The notes: a model not told the origin generated them from the letters alone. Counted from the stretch's first letter, positions 1 to 7,395 are shown. The stretch is DNA of 26,272 nucleotides from an uncultured Alistipes sp. (GCA_947173915.1 CAMWGZ010000003.1:1-26272), one strand, 5' to 3'. A program made the numbers and translations.

Positions 1-1799
1 CCCTCCTGCTGACGATGGACATGACCAAACTGGCCGACATGTCCTGCAACCCCGCCGTCGGAGGAATAGCCAAAGGACAGATAGTCAGAGAAATAGATGC
101 TTTAGGCGGTCAAATGGGACGCATTACCGATCTCACGGCCGTGCAATTCCGGATGCTCAACCGCTCGAAAGGGGCGGCCATGTGGAGTCCCCGGGCGCAA
201 TGCGACAAGCACCGCTTCTCCCAGGAGTGGCGCCGCACACTGGAAAACACCGTCAATCTCTATCTTTGGCAGGACGAGGCGGTAGAACCGATCATCGAAC
301 AGCAACCCGACGGGAGACCCCGCATCAAAGGGGTTCGCACACGCATGGGAGTCGAGTTCTCGGCCGACTGCGTGATCCTGACCGCCGGCACCTTCCTCTC
401 GGGCATGATGTACTGCGGCCGGGCACAGAGCGAGGGCGGCCGTGCCGGCGACCGCGCTTCGCACGGCATGACCGAGGCGCTCACGGCGCTCGGCTTCGAG
501 GCGGGGCGGATGAAGACCGGCACCCCGGCACGTCTCGACGCGCGCACGATCAATTTCGAGATTCTCGAACCGCAATACGGCGACGAATCCCCGGCGAAGT
601 TCTCCTTCTCGTCCGAGACGCAGCCTGTCCGGGAGCAGCTCCCCTGCTTCCTGGTCTATACCACCCCGGAGGTTCACGAGATCCTGCGCACCGGATTCGC
701 CGATTCGCCGCTCTTCAACGGCACGATCCGGGGCATCGGGCCGCGCTACTGCCCGAGCATCGAGGACAAACTCAACACCTTCGCAGACAAGGAGCAGCAC
801 CAGCTCTTCCTCGAACCGGAAGGGCGATCGACCAACGAATACTACCTGAACGGATTTTCGTCGTCGCTGCCCTGGGAGGTGCAGTGGAAAGCGCTCCATC
901 GGATCGCCGGATTCGAGGACCTGCATCTGTTCCGCCCCGGCTACGCAATCGAGTACGACTACTTCCTGCCGACGCAGCTCCACCACTCGCTCGAAACAAA
1001 ACAGATCGCCGGACTCTACTTCGCCGGGCAGATCAACGGCACGACCGGCTACGAGGAGGCCGCCGCCCAGGGGCTTATGGCGGGCATCAACGCCCACCGC
1101 AGTCGCACGGGCGAGGAGCCGCTCATCCTGAAGCGCGACGAAGCCTACATCGGCGTGCTGATCGACGACCTGGTAACCAAGGGGGTCGATGAACCCTACC
1201 GCATGTTTACCTCGCGGGCCGAATACCGCATCCTGCTGCGGCAGGACAACGCCGACCTGCGGCTGACTCCCATCGGCCGCAGGATCGGTCTGATAACGGA
1301 GAAGCGATACGCCGAATTTACCGAAAAAAAACGGCAGGTCGAGGCGCTCGTAGCCTTCGCCCGCGAACTGAGCGTCAAACCGCAGGAGGTAAACGCCTGC
1401 CTGGAGTCGCTCGGCTGCGACCCGCTGACGCAAGGCCGCAAACTGCGCGATCTGCTCATGCGCAACAACGTGACATTCATGACTCTGGCGGAAGTATTAC
1501 CCAAAGTGGCACGCTTCCTGAACGAGCACGGAATAACAGCCGAAGCGATCGAGGAGGCGGAGATTCAGATCAAATACCGGGGGTACATCGAGCGGGAACG
1601 CTTCATCGCGGACAAGTTGCACCGGCTGGAAAACATCCGCATTCCGCAGGATTTCGATTTCCAGACGATGAATGCCCTCACGATCGAGGCGCGGCAGAAG
1701 CTGACCCGCATCCGGCCCGCAACCATCGGTCAGGCATCGCGCATTCCGGGCGTATCGCCCGCCGACGTAAATGTTCTGCTCGTAAAGTTCGGAAGGTAA
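1..1799 (+). CDS. mnmG: tRNA uridine-5-carboxymethylaminomethyl modification enzyme MnmG (GidA), 5' truncated
   Basis: MnmG with MnmE builds the cmnm5 group on U34 of certain tRNAs, using FAD and methylene-tetrahydrofolate in the cytoplasm. The frame is open from base 3, and the codons before the first ATG (base 15) still read as family sequence (LLLTMDMTKLADMSCNPAVG), so the gene continues upstream. About 598 residues are visible; the family has about 620-630, so only the N-terminal stretch with the first FAD-binding glycines is missing. The family signatures MSCNPAVGGIAKG and GLYFAGQINGTTGYEEAAAQ and the helical C-terminal tRNA-binding region are present. It stands alone on the + strand and converges on the lipoprotein gene across a shared terminator. 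The promoter lies outside the window. Identification is secure. Confidence 0.97.
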   Translation, partial: LLLTMDMTKLADMSCNPAVGGIAKGQIVREIDALGGQMGRITDLTAVQFRMLNRSKGAAMWSPRAQCDKHRFSQEWRRTLENTVNLYLWQDEAVEPIIEQQPDGRPRIKGVRTRMGVEFSADCVILTAGTFLSGMMYCGRAQSEGGRAGDRASHGMTEALTALGFEAGRMKTGTPARLDARTINFEILEPQYGDESPAKFSFSSETQPVREQLPCFLVYTTPEVHEILRTGFADSPLFNGTIRGIGPRYCPSIEDKLNTFADKEQHQLFLEPEGRSTNEYYLNGFSSSLPWEVQWKALHRIAGFEDLHLFRPGYAIEYDYFLPTQLHHSLETKQIAGLYFAGQINGTTGYEEAAAQGLMAGINAHRSRTGEEPLILKRDEAYIGVLIDDLVTKGVDEPYRMFTSRAEYRILLRQDNADLRLTPIGRRIGLITEKRYAEFTEKKRQVEALVAFARELSVKPQEVNACLESLGCDPLTQGRKLRDLLMRNNVTFMTLAEVLPKVARFLNEHGITAEAIEEAEIQIKYRGYIERERFIADKLHRLENIRIPQDFDFQTMNALTIEARQKLTRIRPATIGQASRIPGVSPADVNVLLVKFGR

Positions 1800-1845
1800 A
1801 GCAATGAAGTCCGAATCGCGACGATTCATTTACAGAGAAAATAAA

Positions 1846-1874
1846 AAATAGCCAGGGTTTTGCCCTGGCTATTT
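1846..1874. terminator. bidirectional intrinsic terminator between mnmG and the lipoprotein gene
   Basis: A 12-base-pair perfect stem (arms 1846-1857 and 1863-1874, core AGCCAGGG/CCCTGGCT) with a 5-base loop. On the minus strand the stem is followed by a T-rich run (TTTTTTATTTT including the stem end), so it fits best as the terminator of the convergent lipoprotein gene. The + side has a weaker T-rich tail and can also stop mnmG. Confidence 0.85.
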
Positions 1875-1892
1875 ACTTTATACCGATATTAC

Positions 1893-2438
1893 CTAAAATT
1901 CCAGCTCCCGAATCAAACTGTCATACAACTCATATACATCCGAAGATAATGAATCAGTATCCATCGAGGACAATGAGATACCCGACAGATCAACCGGGAA
2001 ATACATAACGCTAATAATGGATTCCGAATACACCTCCAACACGACACTCATATCCTGTTTCTTATTTACGGCAAAGAATTTACCATCCTTCTCCCCAACA
2101 GGAATATACTTCGTCCAAAGAAATTCTGCCACCTCTTTTGCATAATAGGATTTTACCATGGCAGCCGAGGCATACAAGGAATTTTCCTCTCCGGTCAGAT
2201 AAATATAGCCCATTACCATACCAACGCCATCATACATCAATGCACCAACTTCATCCGCTAATAATTCATAGGGAACAGCCTTACGTATCTCTCTCTTCGT
2301 TGCACCCCACTTTATATAGGGTTCGTCGTATCCATCAAGAGTAAGTTCAGGCTCCGAATTGTTCAACGTGTCATCTTTCGAGCAGTTCGTGAACACAACG
2401 CAGGCAACAGCTGCGAGCAAGAATAAAAACTTTTTCAT
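1893..2438 (-). CDS. hypothetical Bacteroidales lipoprotein, 181 aa
   Basis: The start is set at 2438 because the protein then begins MKKFLFLLAAVACVVFTNC, a lipoprotein signal peptide with Cys19 as the probable lipidation site followed by SKDD. Longer in-frame extensions upstream run through low-complexity intergenic DNA and look spurious. The mature part (about 162 residues) is acidic and has no motif I recognise; a segment near residue 48 (IKWGATKREIRKAV) resembles openings seen in other small Bacteroidales lipoproteins. It is clearly more AT-rich than the neighbouring genes, which suggests recent acquisition or weak constraint. It is alone between convergent mnmG and codirectional ilvE. 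Its putative promoter contains a run of nine G. The function is unknown; attachment to the periplasmic or outer membrane is inferred. Confidence 0.85.
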   Translation of the reverse strand: MKKFLFLLAAVACVVFTNCSKDDTLNNSEPELTLDGYDEPYIKWGATKREIRKAVPYELLADEVGALMYDGVGMVMGYIYLTGEENSLYASAAMVKSYYAKEVAEFLWTKYIPVGEKDGKFFAVNKKQDMSVVLEVYSESIISVMYFPVDLSGISLSSMDTDSLSSDVYELYDSLIRELEF

Positions 2439-2467
2439 AGTCTCTTTGTTTAAATTGGGTTTCGGTA

Positions 2468-2496
2468 TAAAGTTACGAAATTCCCCCCCCCACAAA
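2468..2496 (-). promoter_or_regulatory. candidate promoter of the lipoprotein gene with a G9 spacer tract
   Basis: Read on the minus strand, TTTG (2496-2493) is followed after 17 bases by TAACTTTA (2475-2468), one mismatch from the Bacteroidetes -7 box TAnnTTTG. Nine of the 17 spacer bases are consecutive G (2491-2483). Other promoters in this window have spacers near 20, so the length of this tract would decide the spacing. Confidence 0.5.
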
Positions 2497-2814
2497 ATTT
2501 TAAGGCATAAATTATCAATTAAATTAACAATAAAGGCTATCTGCTGTTTTCGCTTTTGATCCGCCCATCGAAAACCAGCAGTAAAACAACAGCACAAATA
2601 CGAATTACCCCCGACCACAGCAGCAAGCACACCCCAAAACCTCATTATCAAACTCTGTAAATCCGTACTCAACACCCATAAAAAATAATTTACCACCAAC
2701 GCCCCACACTTCGATCACAACAACCGCATCACACCGCATCACACTACCCCACCCCACCTCCCTCTGCAAACCCTCCCCCAGAAATCCACGCAACTACACA
2801 CAACCTCCACATGT

Positions 2815-2856
2815 AAAAACAATCCGGGGATTGTTCCACGTGGAACAATCCCCGGA
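2815..2856 (-). terminator. ilvE intrinsic terminator formed by a 34-base perfect palindrome
   Basis: Bases 2823-2856 form a perfect inverted repeat with no mismatch, centred between 2839 and 2840. Read on the minus strand it lies 24 bases past the ilvE stop and is followed directly by TTGTTTTT (2822-2815), so it has the form of an intrinsic terminator. The centre of the same palindrome is a parS match, listed separately. Confidence 0.8.
2832..2847. promoter_or_regulatory. parS: parS-like ParB binding site
   Basis: TGTTCCACGTGGAACA matches the broadly conserved parS consensus TGTTNCACGTGNAACA at every defined position; the CC/GG version is the one I recall for pseudomonads. It is the only such match I found in the window. 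ParB nucleates on these sites, which cluster near replication origins, and a candidate oriC lies about 11 kb away. The caution is that the palindrome also serves as the ilvE terminator stem, so the match could be partly a by-product of that. Confidence 0.55.
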
Positions 2857-2880
2857 GTCTTGTCGCAACTATCGTCCGAA

Positions 2881-3894
2881 TTACAGAACGATCGTCGTCC
2901 ATCCGTGCGGATCCTCAATACGGCCGTACTGAATATCCAGCAGACGGTTGTAGAGCTGGAGCGAGATCTTGCCGACCTCGTCGCCGTAGCTGTAAGTCTT
3001 CTTCGTGTCCATATCATAAATGCTGCCGATCGGCGAGATTACGGCAGCCGTACCGCAGGCACCGCACTCCTCGAAAGTAGGCAGCTCCTCGATGTCGATA
3101 TGACGCTCCTCGACCTTCAGGCCCAGATCCAGCGCCAGCTGACGGAGGCTCTTGTTCGTGATCGAAGGCAGCACCGACTGTGACTTCGGCGTAACATAGG
3201 TGTTATCCTTGATACCGAAGAAGTTGGCAGCACCGCATTCCTCGATGTAACGGTGCTCCGTAGCATCGAGATACATAACGCTCGAATAACCCAGCTCATG
3301 AGCGTTCTCGCCCGACATAAGGCTGGCAGCGTAGTTACCGCCGACCTTCACGTCGCCCGTACCGCGCGGTGCCGCACGGTCCTGCTCGCGGTCAATAGCA
3401 ACCTTCATCGGCTTGATGCCGCCCTTGAAGTAAGCGCCTACGGGCGAACCGTAAACGATCAGCAGCGCATCCTTGGCGGGCTTCACACCCAGACCGGCCG
3501 TCGTACCGAACATCACGGGACGCAGGTAGAACGAAGCACCCGTTCCGTAGGGAGGAATAAAGCGCTCGTTGCGCTTAACGACCTCAATACAAGCCTTGAC
3601 AACCATATCGATCGTCGGAACAGGCAGGCAAAGACGCTTCGCAGAAGACTGCAGACGCTTCGCATTCTCCTCGACACGGAACAGACGAACCTTGCCGTCG
3701 GCACCGCGGTAAGCCTTCAGACCCTCGAACAGCTCGATACCGTAGTGCAGACACGATGCAGACATGTGCATCTGAATGTACTCGCTGTCCGTAATCTCCA
3801 TCTCACTCCACTTTCCGTCCGTGTAGGTGTAACGGGCGTTGCAGTCGGTCTTCATGTAGTTAAAACCAAGAGACCCCCAATCAATGTTTTCCAT
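2881..3894 (-). CDS. ilvE: branched-chain amino acid aminotransferase IlvE, 337 aa
   Basis: A class IV PLP aminotransferase that transfers the amino group between glutamate and the 2-oxo acids of leucine, isoleucine and valine. It resembles the longer BCAT type found in eukaryotes and many bacteria: GTGDVKVGGNYAAS around residues 178-191, with Lys183 as the expected PLP Schiff-base lysine, then YIEECGAANFF (216-226) and the phosphate-binding stretch SITNKSLR. Length is normal. ATG at 3894 gives MENIDWGSLGFNYMKTD, a normal N-terminus for the family. It follows metG on the same strand after 74 AT-rich bases; I see no terminator there and no clean TAnnTTTG promoter, so read-through from metG is possible. 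It ends in the palindromic terminator. Confidence 0.96.
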   Translation of the reverse strand: MENIDWGSLGFNYMKTDCNARYTYTDGKWSEMEITDSEYIQMHMSASCLHYGIELFEGLKAYRGADGKVRLFRVEENAKRLQSSAKRLCLPVPTIDMVVKACIEVVKRNERFIPPYGTGASFYLRPVMFGTTAGLGVKPAKDALLIVYGSPVGAYFKGGIKPMKVAIDREQDRAAPRGTGDVKVGGNYAASLMSGENAHELGYSSVMYLDATEHRYIEECGAANFFGIKDNTYVTPKSQSVLPSITNKSLRQLALDLGLKVEERHIDIEELPTFEECGACGTAAVISPIGSIYDMDTKKTYSYGDEVGKISLQLYNRLLDIQYGRIEDPHGWTTIVL

Positions 3895-3968
3895 TGTCTT
3901 TTTAGTTTAAGGTTTTGTTTATATTAATACTACAAATACTTAAAAATCAATTTATTAAAATCACAACA

Positions 3969-6011
3969 CTATCCTACGACCGCTCCCGCAACCGTCTTTT
4001 CGTCGGGCTGCAGCAGCCGCAGACGGCCCGTAACGTCCTCCGCCATGAGGATCATGCCCCGCGAGAGGATGCCCTTCAGTTCGCGCGGTTCCAGATTGAC
4101 CAGCACGAGGACCTGACGGCCCACCAGCTCCTCGGGTTTGTAGTGTTCGGCAATGCCCGAGACGATCTCCCGCTTGTCGATACCCGTATCGACGGTCAGC
4201 TTGAGCAGCTTTTTGGTCTTGGCCACCTTCTCGGCCGCCAGAATCGTCGAAACACGGATGTCCATCTTCTGAAAATCGTCGAACGAGACGCTCTCCTTCT
4301 GCTCGGCGACATGTTGCGCCGCTTCGTTCATCGCATTGGCCTCTTTCGCAGCCGCCAGCTTGTCGAGCTGACGCTGGATCGCATCGTCCTCGATCTTCTC
4401 GAAGAGCAGCGCTGCCTCCCCAATCCGATGGCCCGCAGCCAGCAGGTCGGAAGCCCCGAGCCGCTCCCAGCCGAAGGGACCGGCCTGAAGCATGCCGACG
4501 ATCTTCCGGGCCGAGAAGGGCATGAACGGTTCAATGGCCACCGAAAGGTTGGCCGTGATCTGCAAGGCGATGTTCAGAATGGTCTTGACCCGCTCGGGAT
4601 CGCTCTTAATGAGCTTCCAGGGCTCGGTGTCGGCCAGGTATTTGTTGCCCAGACGGGCGATGTTCATCGCCTCGCGGAGCGCCTCGCGGAAGCGGTAGTT
4701 CTCGATCTCGTTCTCCAGCGGCTCCTTCACGGCCGCCAGTTCGCGGAGCGTCTGGAGATCATACTCCGTAAGTTCTCCGCAGGCGGGCACCACCCCGTCG
4801 AAATATTTGTGGGTCAGCACCAGGGCGCGATTGACGAAGTTGCCCAGCACGGCCACCAGCTCGTTGTTGTTGCGCGCCTGGAAATCCTTCCACGTGAAGT
4901 CGTTGTCCTTCGTTTCGGGCGCATTGGCGCAAAGCACGTAGCGCAGCACGTCCTCCTTGCCGGGGAAATCCTCCAGATATTCGTGGAGCCATACGGCCCA
5001 GTTGCGCGAGGTGGAGATCTTCTCGCCCTCCAGATTGAGGAACTCGTTGGCCGGAACATTCTCGGGCAGAATGTATTCGCCGTGCGCACGCAGCATCGAG
5101 GGGAAGACGATGCAGTGGAAGACGATGTTGTCCTTGCCGATGAAATGAACCATCTTGGTCCCTTCGTCCTTCCAGTATTTCTCCCAGTCGGGCGTGAGGT
5201 CCTTCGTCGCCGAGATGTAGCCGATCGGCGCATCGAACCACACGTAGAGCACCTTACCCTCGGCACCCTTGACCGGCACGGGGATACCCCACTCCAGGTC
5301 GCGGCTCACGGCACGGGGCTGCAAGCCACCGTCGAGCCAGCTCTTGCACTGGCCATAAACGTTGGACTTCCACTCCTTGTGGCCGTCAAGGATCCACTCG
5401 CGGAGGAATCCCTCGTACTTGTCCAGCGGAAGATACCAGTGTTTGGTGCTGCGCTTCTCGGGCACGGAGCCGGAGACGGCGCTGCGGGGGTCGAGCAGTT
5501 CATCGGGCGAGAGCGTCGAACCGCACTTCTCGCACTGGTCGCCGTAGGCGCGCTCGTTGCCGCAGCGCGGACAGGTGCCGACGATATAGCGGTCGGCCAG
5601 GAAGGTCTGGGCCTCCGTATCGTAGAACTGCTCCGAAGTGCGCTCGATGAACTTGCCGTCATCGTAGAGCTTGCGGAAGAAATCCGATGCCGTCTTGGCG
5701 TGGGTTGCCGACGAGGTGCGCGAATAGATGTCGAACGACATGCCGAGCCCCTCGAACGAACGCTTGATCATCTCGTGGTAGCGGTCCACCACATCCTGCG
5801 GCGTAACCCCCTCCTTGCGGGCCTTGATCGTGATGGGCACGCCGTGCTCGTCGCTGCCGCACACCGAGATCACGTCGCGCCCCCGCAGGCGCAGGTAGCG
5901 CACGTAAATGTCCGACGGAATATAGACTCCCGCCAGATGGCCGATATGAACCGGTCCGTTGGCGTAAGGCAGGGCCGAAGTGACCAGATAACGTTCGAAA
6001 GATTTGCTCAT
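3969..6011 (-). CDS. metG: methionyl-tRNA synthetase MetG with C-terminal tRNA-binding domain, 680 aa
   Basis: Charges tRNA-Met with methionine in the cytoplasm. It is a class Ia synthetase: HIGH at residues 22-25, a zinc-knuckle insert with Cys147, Cys150, Cys160 and Cys163 (CPRC and CEKC), and the second signature as KISTS (331-335) instead of KMSKS, a form I associate with Bacteroidetes enzymes. Residues from about 570 to 680 form the EMAP/Arc1p-like tRNA-binding domain ([17 protein letters not shown], then [16 protein letters not shown]), which also dimerises the enzyme. The start at 6011 fits the family ([20 protein letters not shown]). A very long open frame lies opposite it on the + strand but is only the antisense shadow. 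It has its own promoter downstream of ybeY. Confidence 0.98.
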   Translation of the reverse strand: MSKSFERYLVTSALPYANGPVHIGHLAGVYIPSDIYVRYLRLRGRDVISVCGSDEHGVPITIKARKEGVTPQDVVDRYHEMIKRSFEGLGMSFDIYSRTSSATHAKTASDFFRKLYDDGKFIERTSEQFYDTEAQTFLADRYIVGTCPRCGNERAYGDQCEKCGSTLSPDELLDPRSAVSGSVPEKRSTKHWYLPLDKYEGFLREWILDGHKEWKSNVYGQCKSWLDGGLQPRAVSRDLEWGIPVPVKGAEGKVLYVWFDAPIGYISATKDLTPDWEKYWKDEGTKMVHFIGKDNIVFHCIVFPSMLRAHGEYILPENVPANEFLNLEGEKISTSRNWAVWLHEYLEDFPGKEDVLRYVLCANAPETKDNDFTWKDFQARNNNELVAVLGNFVNRALVLTHKYFDGVVPACGELTEYDLQTLRELAAVKEPLENEIENYRFREALREAMNIARLGNKYLADTEPWKLIKSDPERVKTILNIALQITANLSVAIEPFMPFSARKIVGMLQAGPFGWERLGASDLLAAGHRIGEAALLFEKIEDDAIQRQLDKLAAAKEANAMNEAAQHVAEQKESVSFDDFQKMDIRVSTILAAEKVAKTKKLLKLTVDTGIDKREIVSGIAEHYKPEELVGRQVLVLVNLEPRELKGILSRGMILMAEDVTGRLRLLQPDEKTVAGAVVG

Positions 6012-6049
6012 ATTGCTTCGTTGGAATGCTTGCGGTTACTATTTTGTGT

Positions 6050-6057
6050 CAAAAGTA
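6050..6057 (-). promoter_or_regulatory. metG -7 promoter element
   Basis: Read on the minus strand, TACTTTTG is an exact TAnnTTTG box about 38 bases upstream of the metG ATG. A TTTC lies 19 bases further upstream, an imperfect -33 element. This would give a leader of about 30 bases. Confidence 0.55.
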
Positions 6058-6144
6058 GTGATTTTTCCAATAATCGGAAACGAAAACCCCATTTATTCTT
6101 TCGGATCTGCACCGCCCCGAGCCGAGGCGCACGCAGGCTGCACC

Positions 6145-6175
6145 GCCCGCGAAGCGGGCAGCGGCCCTTCGGGGC
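6145..6175. repeat. two adjacent GC-rich hairpins between ybeY and metG
   Basis: GCCCGC-gaa-GCGGGC (6145-6159) and GCCC-ttcg-GGGC (6164-6175) sit just past the ybeY stop. Neither has a T-run on the minus strand, so they are not clear intrinsic terminators; they may stabilise the ybeY 3' end or act with Rho. Confidence 0.5.
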
Positions 6176-6190
6176 GACAGCCGGAGCGGA

Positions 6191-6637
6191 TCACTTCGCC
6201 GCGCCGGCGAACTGCTCCCACAGGGCGAGGTAGCGGTCCTCCTTGCGGTGCATCTGCGCATTTGCGCGCGGGGTCTTGTCCTTCTGGCCGCAGAGGTGGA
6301 GCACGCCGTGCACCACCACCCGGCGCATCTCGCCGAGCGCGGTGGCACCGTACTGCCGGGCGTTGTCGGCGACGGTCTCCACGTCGATGAAGACATCGCC
6401 CGAGACTACGCCCGAACCCTTGCGGTCGCTGTAGTCGAACGTGATGACATCGGTGTAGTAGTCGTGCCCCAGAAACTGCCTGTTCATCTCCAGCAGTCGG
6501 GCCGCCGAGCAGAAGACATAGGTCACATCGCCCAGCTCGTAGCCCTCCTCGCGGGCCACCGCGCGCAGCCATTCGGCCGTCAGCCGCTTCTGCGGCAGAC
6601 GGTAGGTGCAGTCGTCGTTGTAATAGCGTACAGCCAT
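6191..6637 (-). CDS. ybeY: rRNA maturation endoribonuclease YbeY, 148 aa
   Basis: A metal-dependent single-strand endoribonuclease for 16S rRNA 3' maturation and ribosome quality control. The UPF0054 core is clear: MNRQFLGHDYYTDVITFDY (51-69), GDVFIDVETV, then HGVLHLCGQKD (110-120). In the usual motif HGxLHLxGYDH three His bind zinc; here His110 and His114 are kept but Asp120 stands where the third His should be. The arginine that follows the aromatic residue in the E. coli protein (YR) is replaced by Leu56 (FL). From memory these changes occur in other Bacteroidetes YbeY proteins, so I read this as a lineage variant and not a dead enzyme. Normal length, ATG start at 6637, upstream of metG but with metG having its own promoter. 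Confidence 0.94.
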   Translation of the reverse strand: MAVRYYNDDCTYRLPQKRLTAEWLRAVAREEGYELGDVTYVFCSAARLLEMNRQFLGHDYYTDVITFDYSDRKGSGVVSGDVFIDVETVADNARQYGATALGEMRRVVVHGVLHLCGQKDKTPRANAQMHRKEDRYLALWEQFAGAAK

Positions 6638-6950
6638 ACCCCCAATCGTCGTTTAGTCGTTACATCGCAGGACCGCCCTTCCGGACCGCTCCGGAATCGT
6701 TCCAGAGAACGGGTAAGACCGGGAGCGGACAGCGATAATCCCGTTCAAAATTAGCTATTATTATCCGTTCCTCCAAAACGGGGCGGGAAAAACCGGCTCC
6801 GCCGCCCCCTTGCCGCAGCGAACGCCCCCGGAAGAACCGAGGTGTTGCATTTCTCGAATATGTTCGTTAAATTTGTCGAACATATTGACAAACACGGAAA
6901 GTGTAAGTTTGTTCCCGTTGAGCGAACGTAGGAAATTCAAAATATTTTCC
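6638..6950. other. intergenic region with divergent promoters and inverted repeats
   Basis: No gene is seen. Besides the ybeY promoter it holds a 10-base-pair inverted repeat (AATATGTTCG at 6857-6866, CGAACATATT at 6877-6886) and a second, imperfect one at 6888-6912 (ACAAAC ... GTTTGT). Both lie 40-95 bases upstream of the -7 box for the structured RNAs and could be operator sites for it. Confidence 0.6.
6746..6777 (-). promoter_or_regulatory. ybeY promoter
   Basis: Minus strand: TTTG (6777-6774), 20 bases, then TAATTTTG (6753-6746), an exact match to the Bacteroidetes primary sigma consensus. Transcription would start near 6740, giving a leader of about 100 bases that contains the inverted repeat TTCCGGA-ccgc-TCCGGAA (6679-6696). 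Confidence 0.7.
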
Positions 6951-6958
6951 TATTTTTG
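6951..6958 (+). promoter_or_regulatory. -7 promoter element for the first structured RNA
   Basis: TATTTTTG is an exact TAnnTTTG box. No TTTG lies at the usual -33 distance, so it may need an activator; two inverted repeats lie just upstream. Expected start of transcription is about 6965. At the equivalent place before the second RNA copy the sequence is GATTTTTA, a box degraded at two positions. Confidence 0.5.
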
Positions 6959-6964
6959 TATCGA

Positions 6965-7142
6965 AATAGTATTTGCGGCTGTTCTCTCGTAACTGAAAAC
7001 GACCAATTTGAGAGTATGCAGAGGAATAGTCATTGTGAATACACTCCACCGATGGGGTGTGTTCCTATGGCTTGTTTTAATGCATACGGGTGCTTGGTCG
7101 TACCTCAGTTAGTTAGAATGAGTACGGGAATGCACCTTTTTT
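6965..7142 (+). ncRNA. structured RNA, copy 1 (long hairpin, attenuator-like)
   Basis: About 178 bases from the predicted start to a U6 run. Nested stems are visible: TAACTGA (6990-6996) with TCAGTTA (7105-7111); ACGACCAA (6999-7006) with TTGGTCGT (7094-7101); GTATGCA (7014-7020) with TGCATAC (7081-7087); ATAG (7026-7029) with CTAT (7065-7068); and an apical 11-bp hairpin, 7037-7047 with 7054-7064. Against this fold, GGTGTGTTCC (7056-7065) can instead pair over 10 bp (two G-U) with GGAATGCACC (7127-7136), which is followed directly by TTTTTT. The rod shape, unpaired middle and size recall 6S RNA or the Rfam family Bacteroidales-1, but I cannot confirm either. There is no open frame of note. 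Confidence 0.6.
7089..7142 (+). terminator. intrinsic terminator of structured RNA copy 1
   Basis: GGTGC (7089-7093) pairs with GCACC (7132-7136), and inside it CGTACCTCA (7099-7107) pairs with TGAGTACG (7119-7126) with one bulged C. The outer stem is followed directly by T6 (7137-7142). An alternative partner for the right arm is 7056-7065. Confidence 0.6.
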
Positions 7143-7167
7143 ATTTATGGTATTTTAAACGGATTTT

Positions 7168-7332
7168 TATGTAACTGAATTCAACATATTCGGCATCGCT
7201 GATTTCTCCTGACTGAAAACGACCAAATTTCAAAAGTATGTAGAGAAAGGCAAAGGCGAATGCACCCCATTTTCGGAGGTGTATTTCTGTTGTCTCATCT
7301 ATATGGGAATCAGAAATGCACCTTTTATTTTT
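7168..7332 (+). ncRNA. structured RNA, copy 2, possible attenuator leader of the downstream gene
   Basis: A diverged second copy about 220 bases downstream of copy 1, sharing ACTGAAAACGACCAA and GTATGnAGAG at the same relative places. The long TTGGTCGT partner of copy 1 is lost. Three segments remain: A GAATGCACC (7258-7266), B GGTGTATTTCTG (7278-7289), C CAGAAATGCACC (7311-7322). A pairs with B over 9 bp, or B pairs with C over 12 bp (one G-U), and C runs straight into TTTTATTTTT (7323-7332). A:B and B:C exclude each other, the form of an antiterminator and terminator. It ends 63 bases before the secreted-protein ATG, which has no clean promoter of its own, so it may control that gene. The 5' end is uncertain. 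Confidence 0.5.
7278..7332 (+). terminator. intrinsic terminator of structured RNA copy 2
   Basis: A 12-bp stem, 7278-7289 with 7311-7322 (one G-U), loop of 21 bases, then TTTTATTTTT. The left arm is also the right arm of the preceding hairpin (7258-7286), so the two structures compete. Confidence 0.7.
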
Positions 7333-7395
7333 CTGGGCAACAGAGGAATCCGAAAATCTGGGAAAGAGTAGGAAAATCAAAAAAACATTAAACAA

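Larger units (their letters stand above)
2439..2880. other. intergenic region, AT-rich and then extremely G-poor on the + strand
   Basis: No credible gene is seen. Reading upstream from the lipoprotein start, it holds the lipoprotein promoter, then an AT-rich part, then 2641-2820 where I count only 10 G against 76 C in 180 bases. The minus strand there has runs of G (complement of 2747-2779) spaced almost like a G-quadruplex motif; one loop is 8 bases, just over the usual limit of 7. A short direct repeat, CCGCATCACA twice, lies at about 2724-2743. The region ends in the ilvE terminator and parS-like palindrome. Confidence 0.7.

Noticed and set aside
2439..2699. 87-codon N-terminal extension of the lipoprotein gene
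   Set aside because: It would bury the signal peptide and lipobox and crosses the predicted promoter.
6145..6175. Hairpins after ybeY as an intrinsic terminator
   Set aside because: No T-run follows on the minus strand; kept only as structured repeats.
3915..6233. Long open frame on the + strand (772 codons) opposite metG
   Set aside because: Antisense shadow of metG in GC-rich DNA; its translation is Arg/His/Leu-rich with no family features.
6965..7332. CRISPR-like or transposon repeat explanation for the two similar segments
   Set aside because: Only two diverged copies with no spacers, terminal inverted repeats or target duplications; the conserved feature is RNA pairing.
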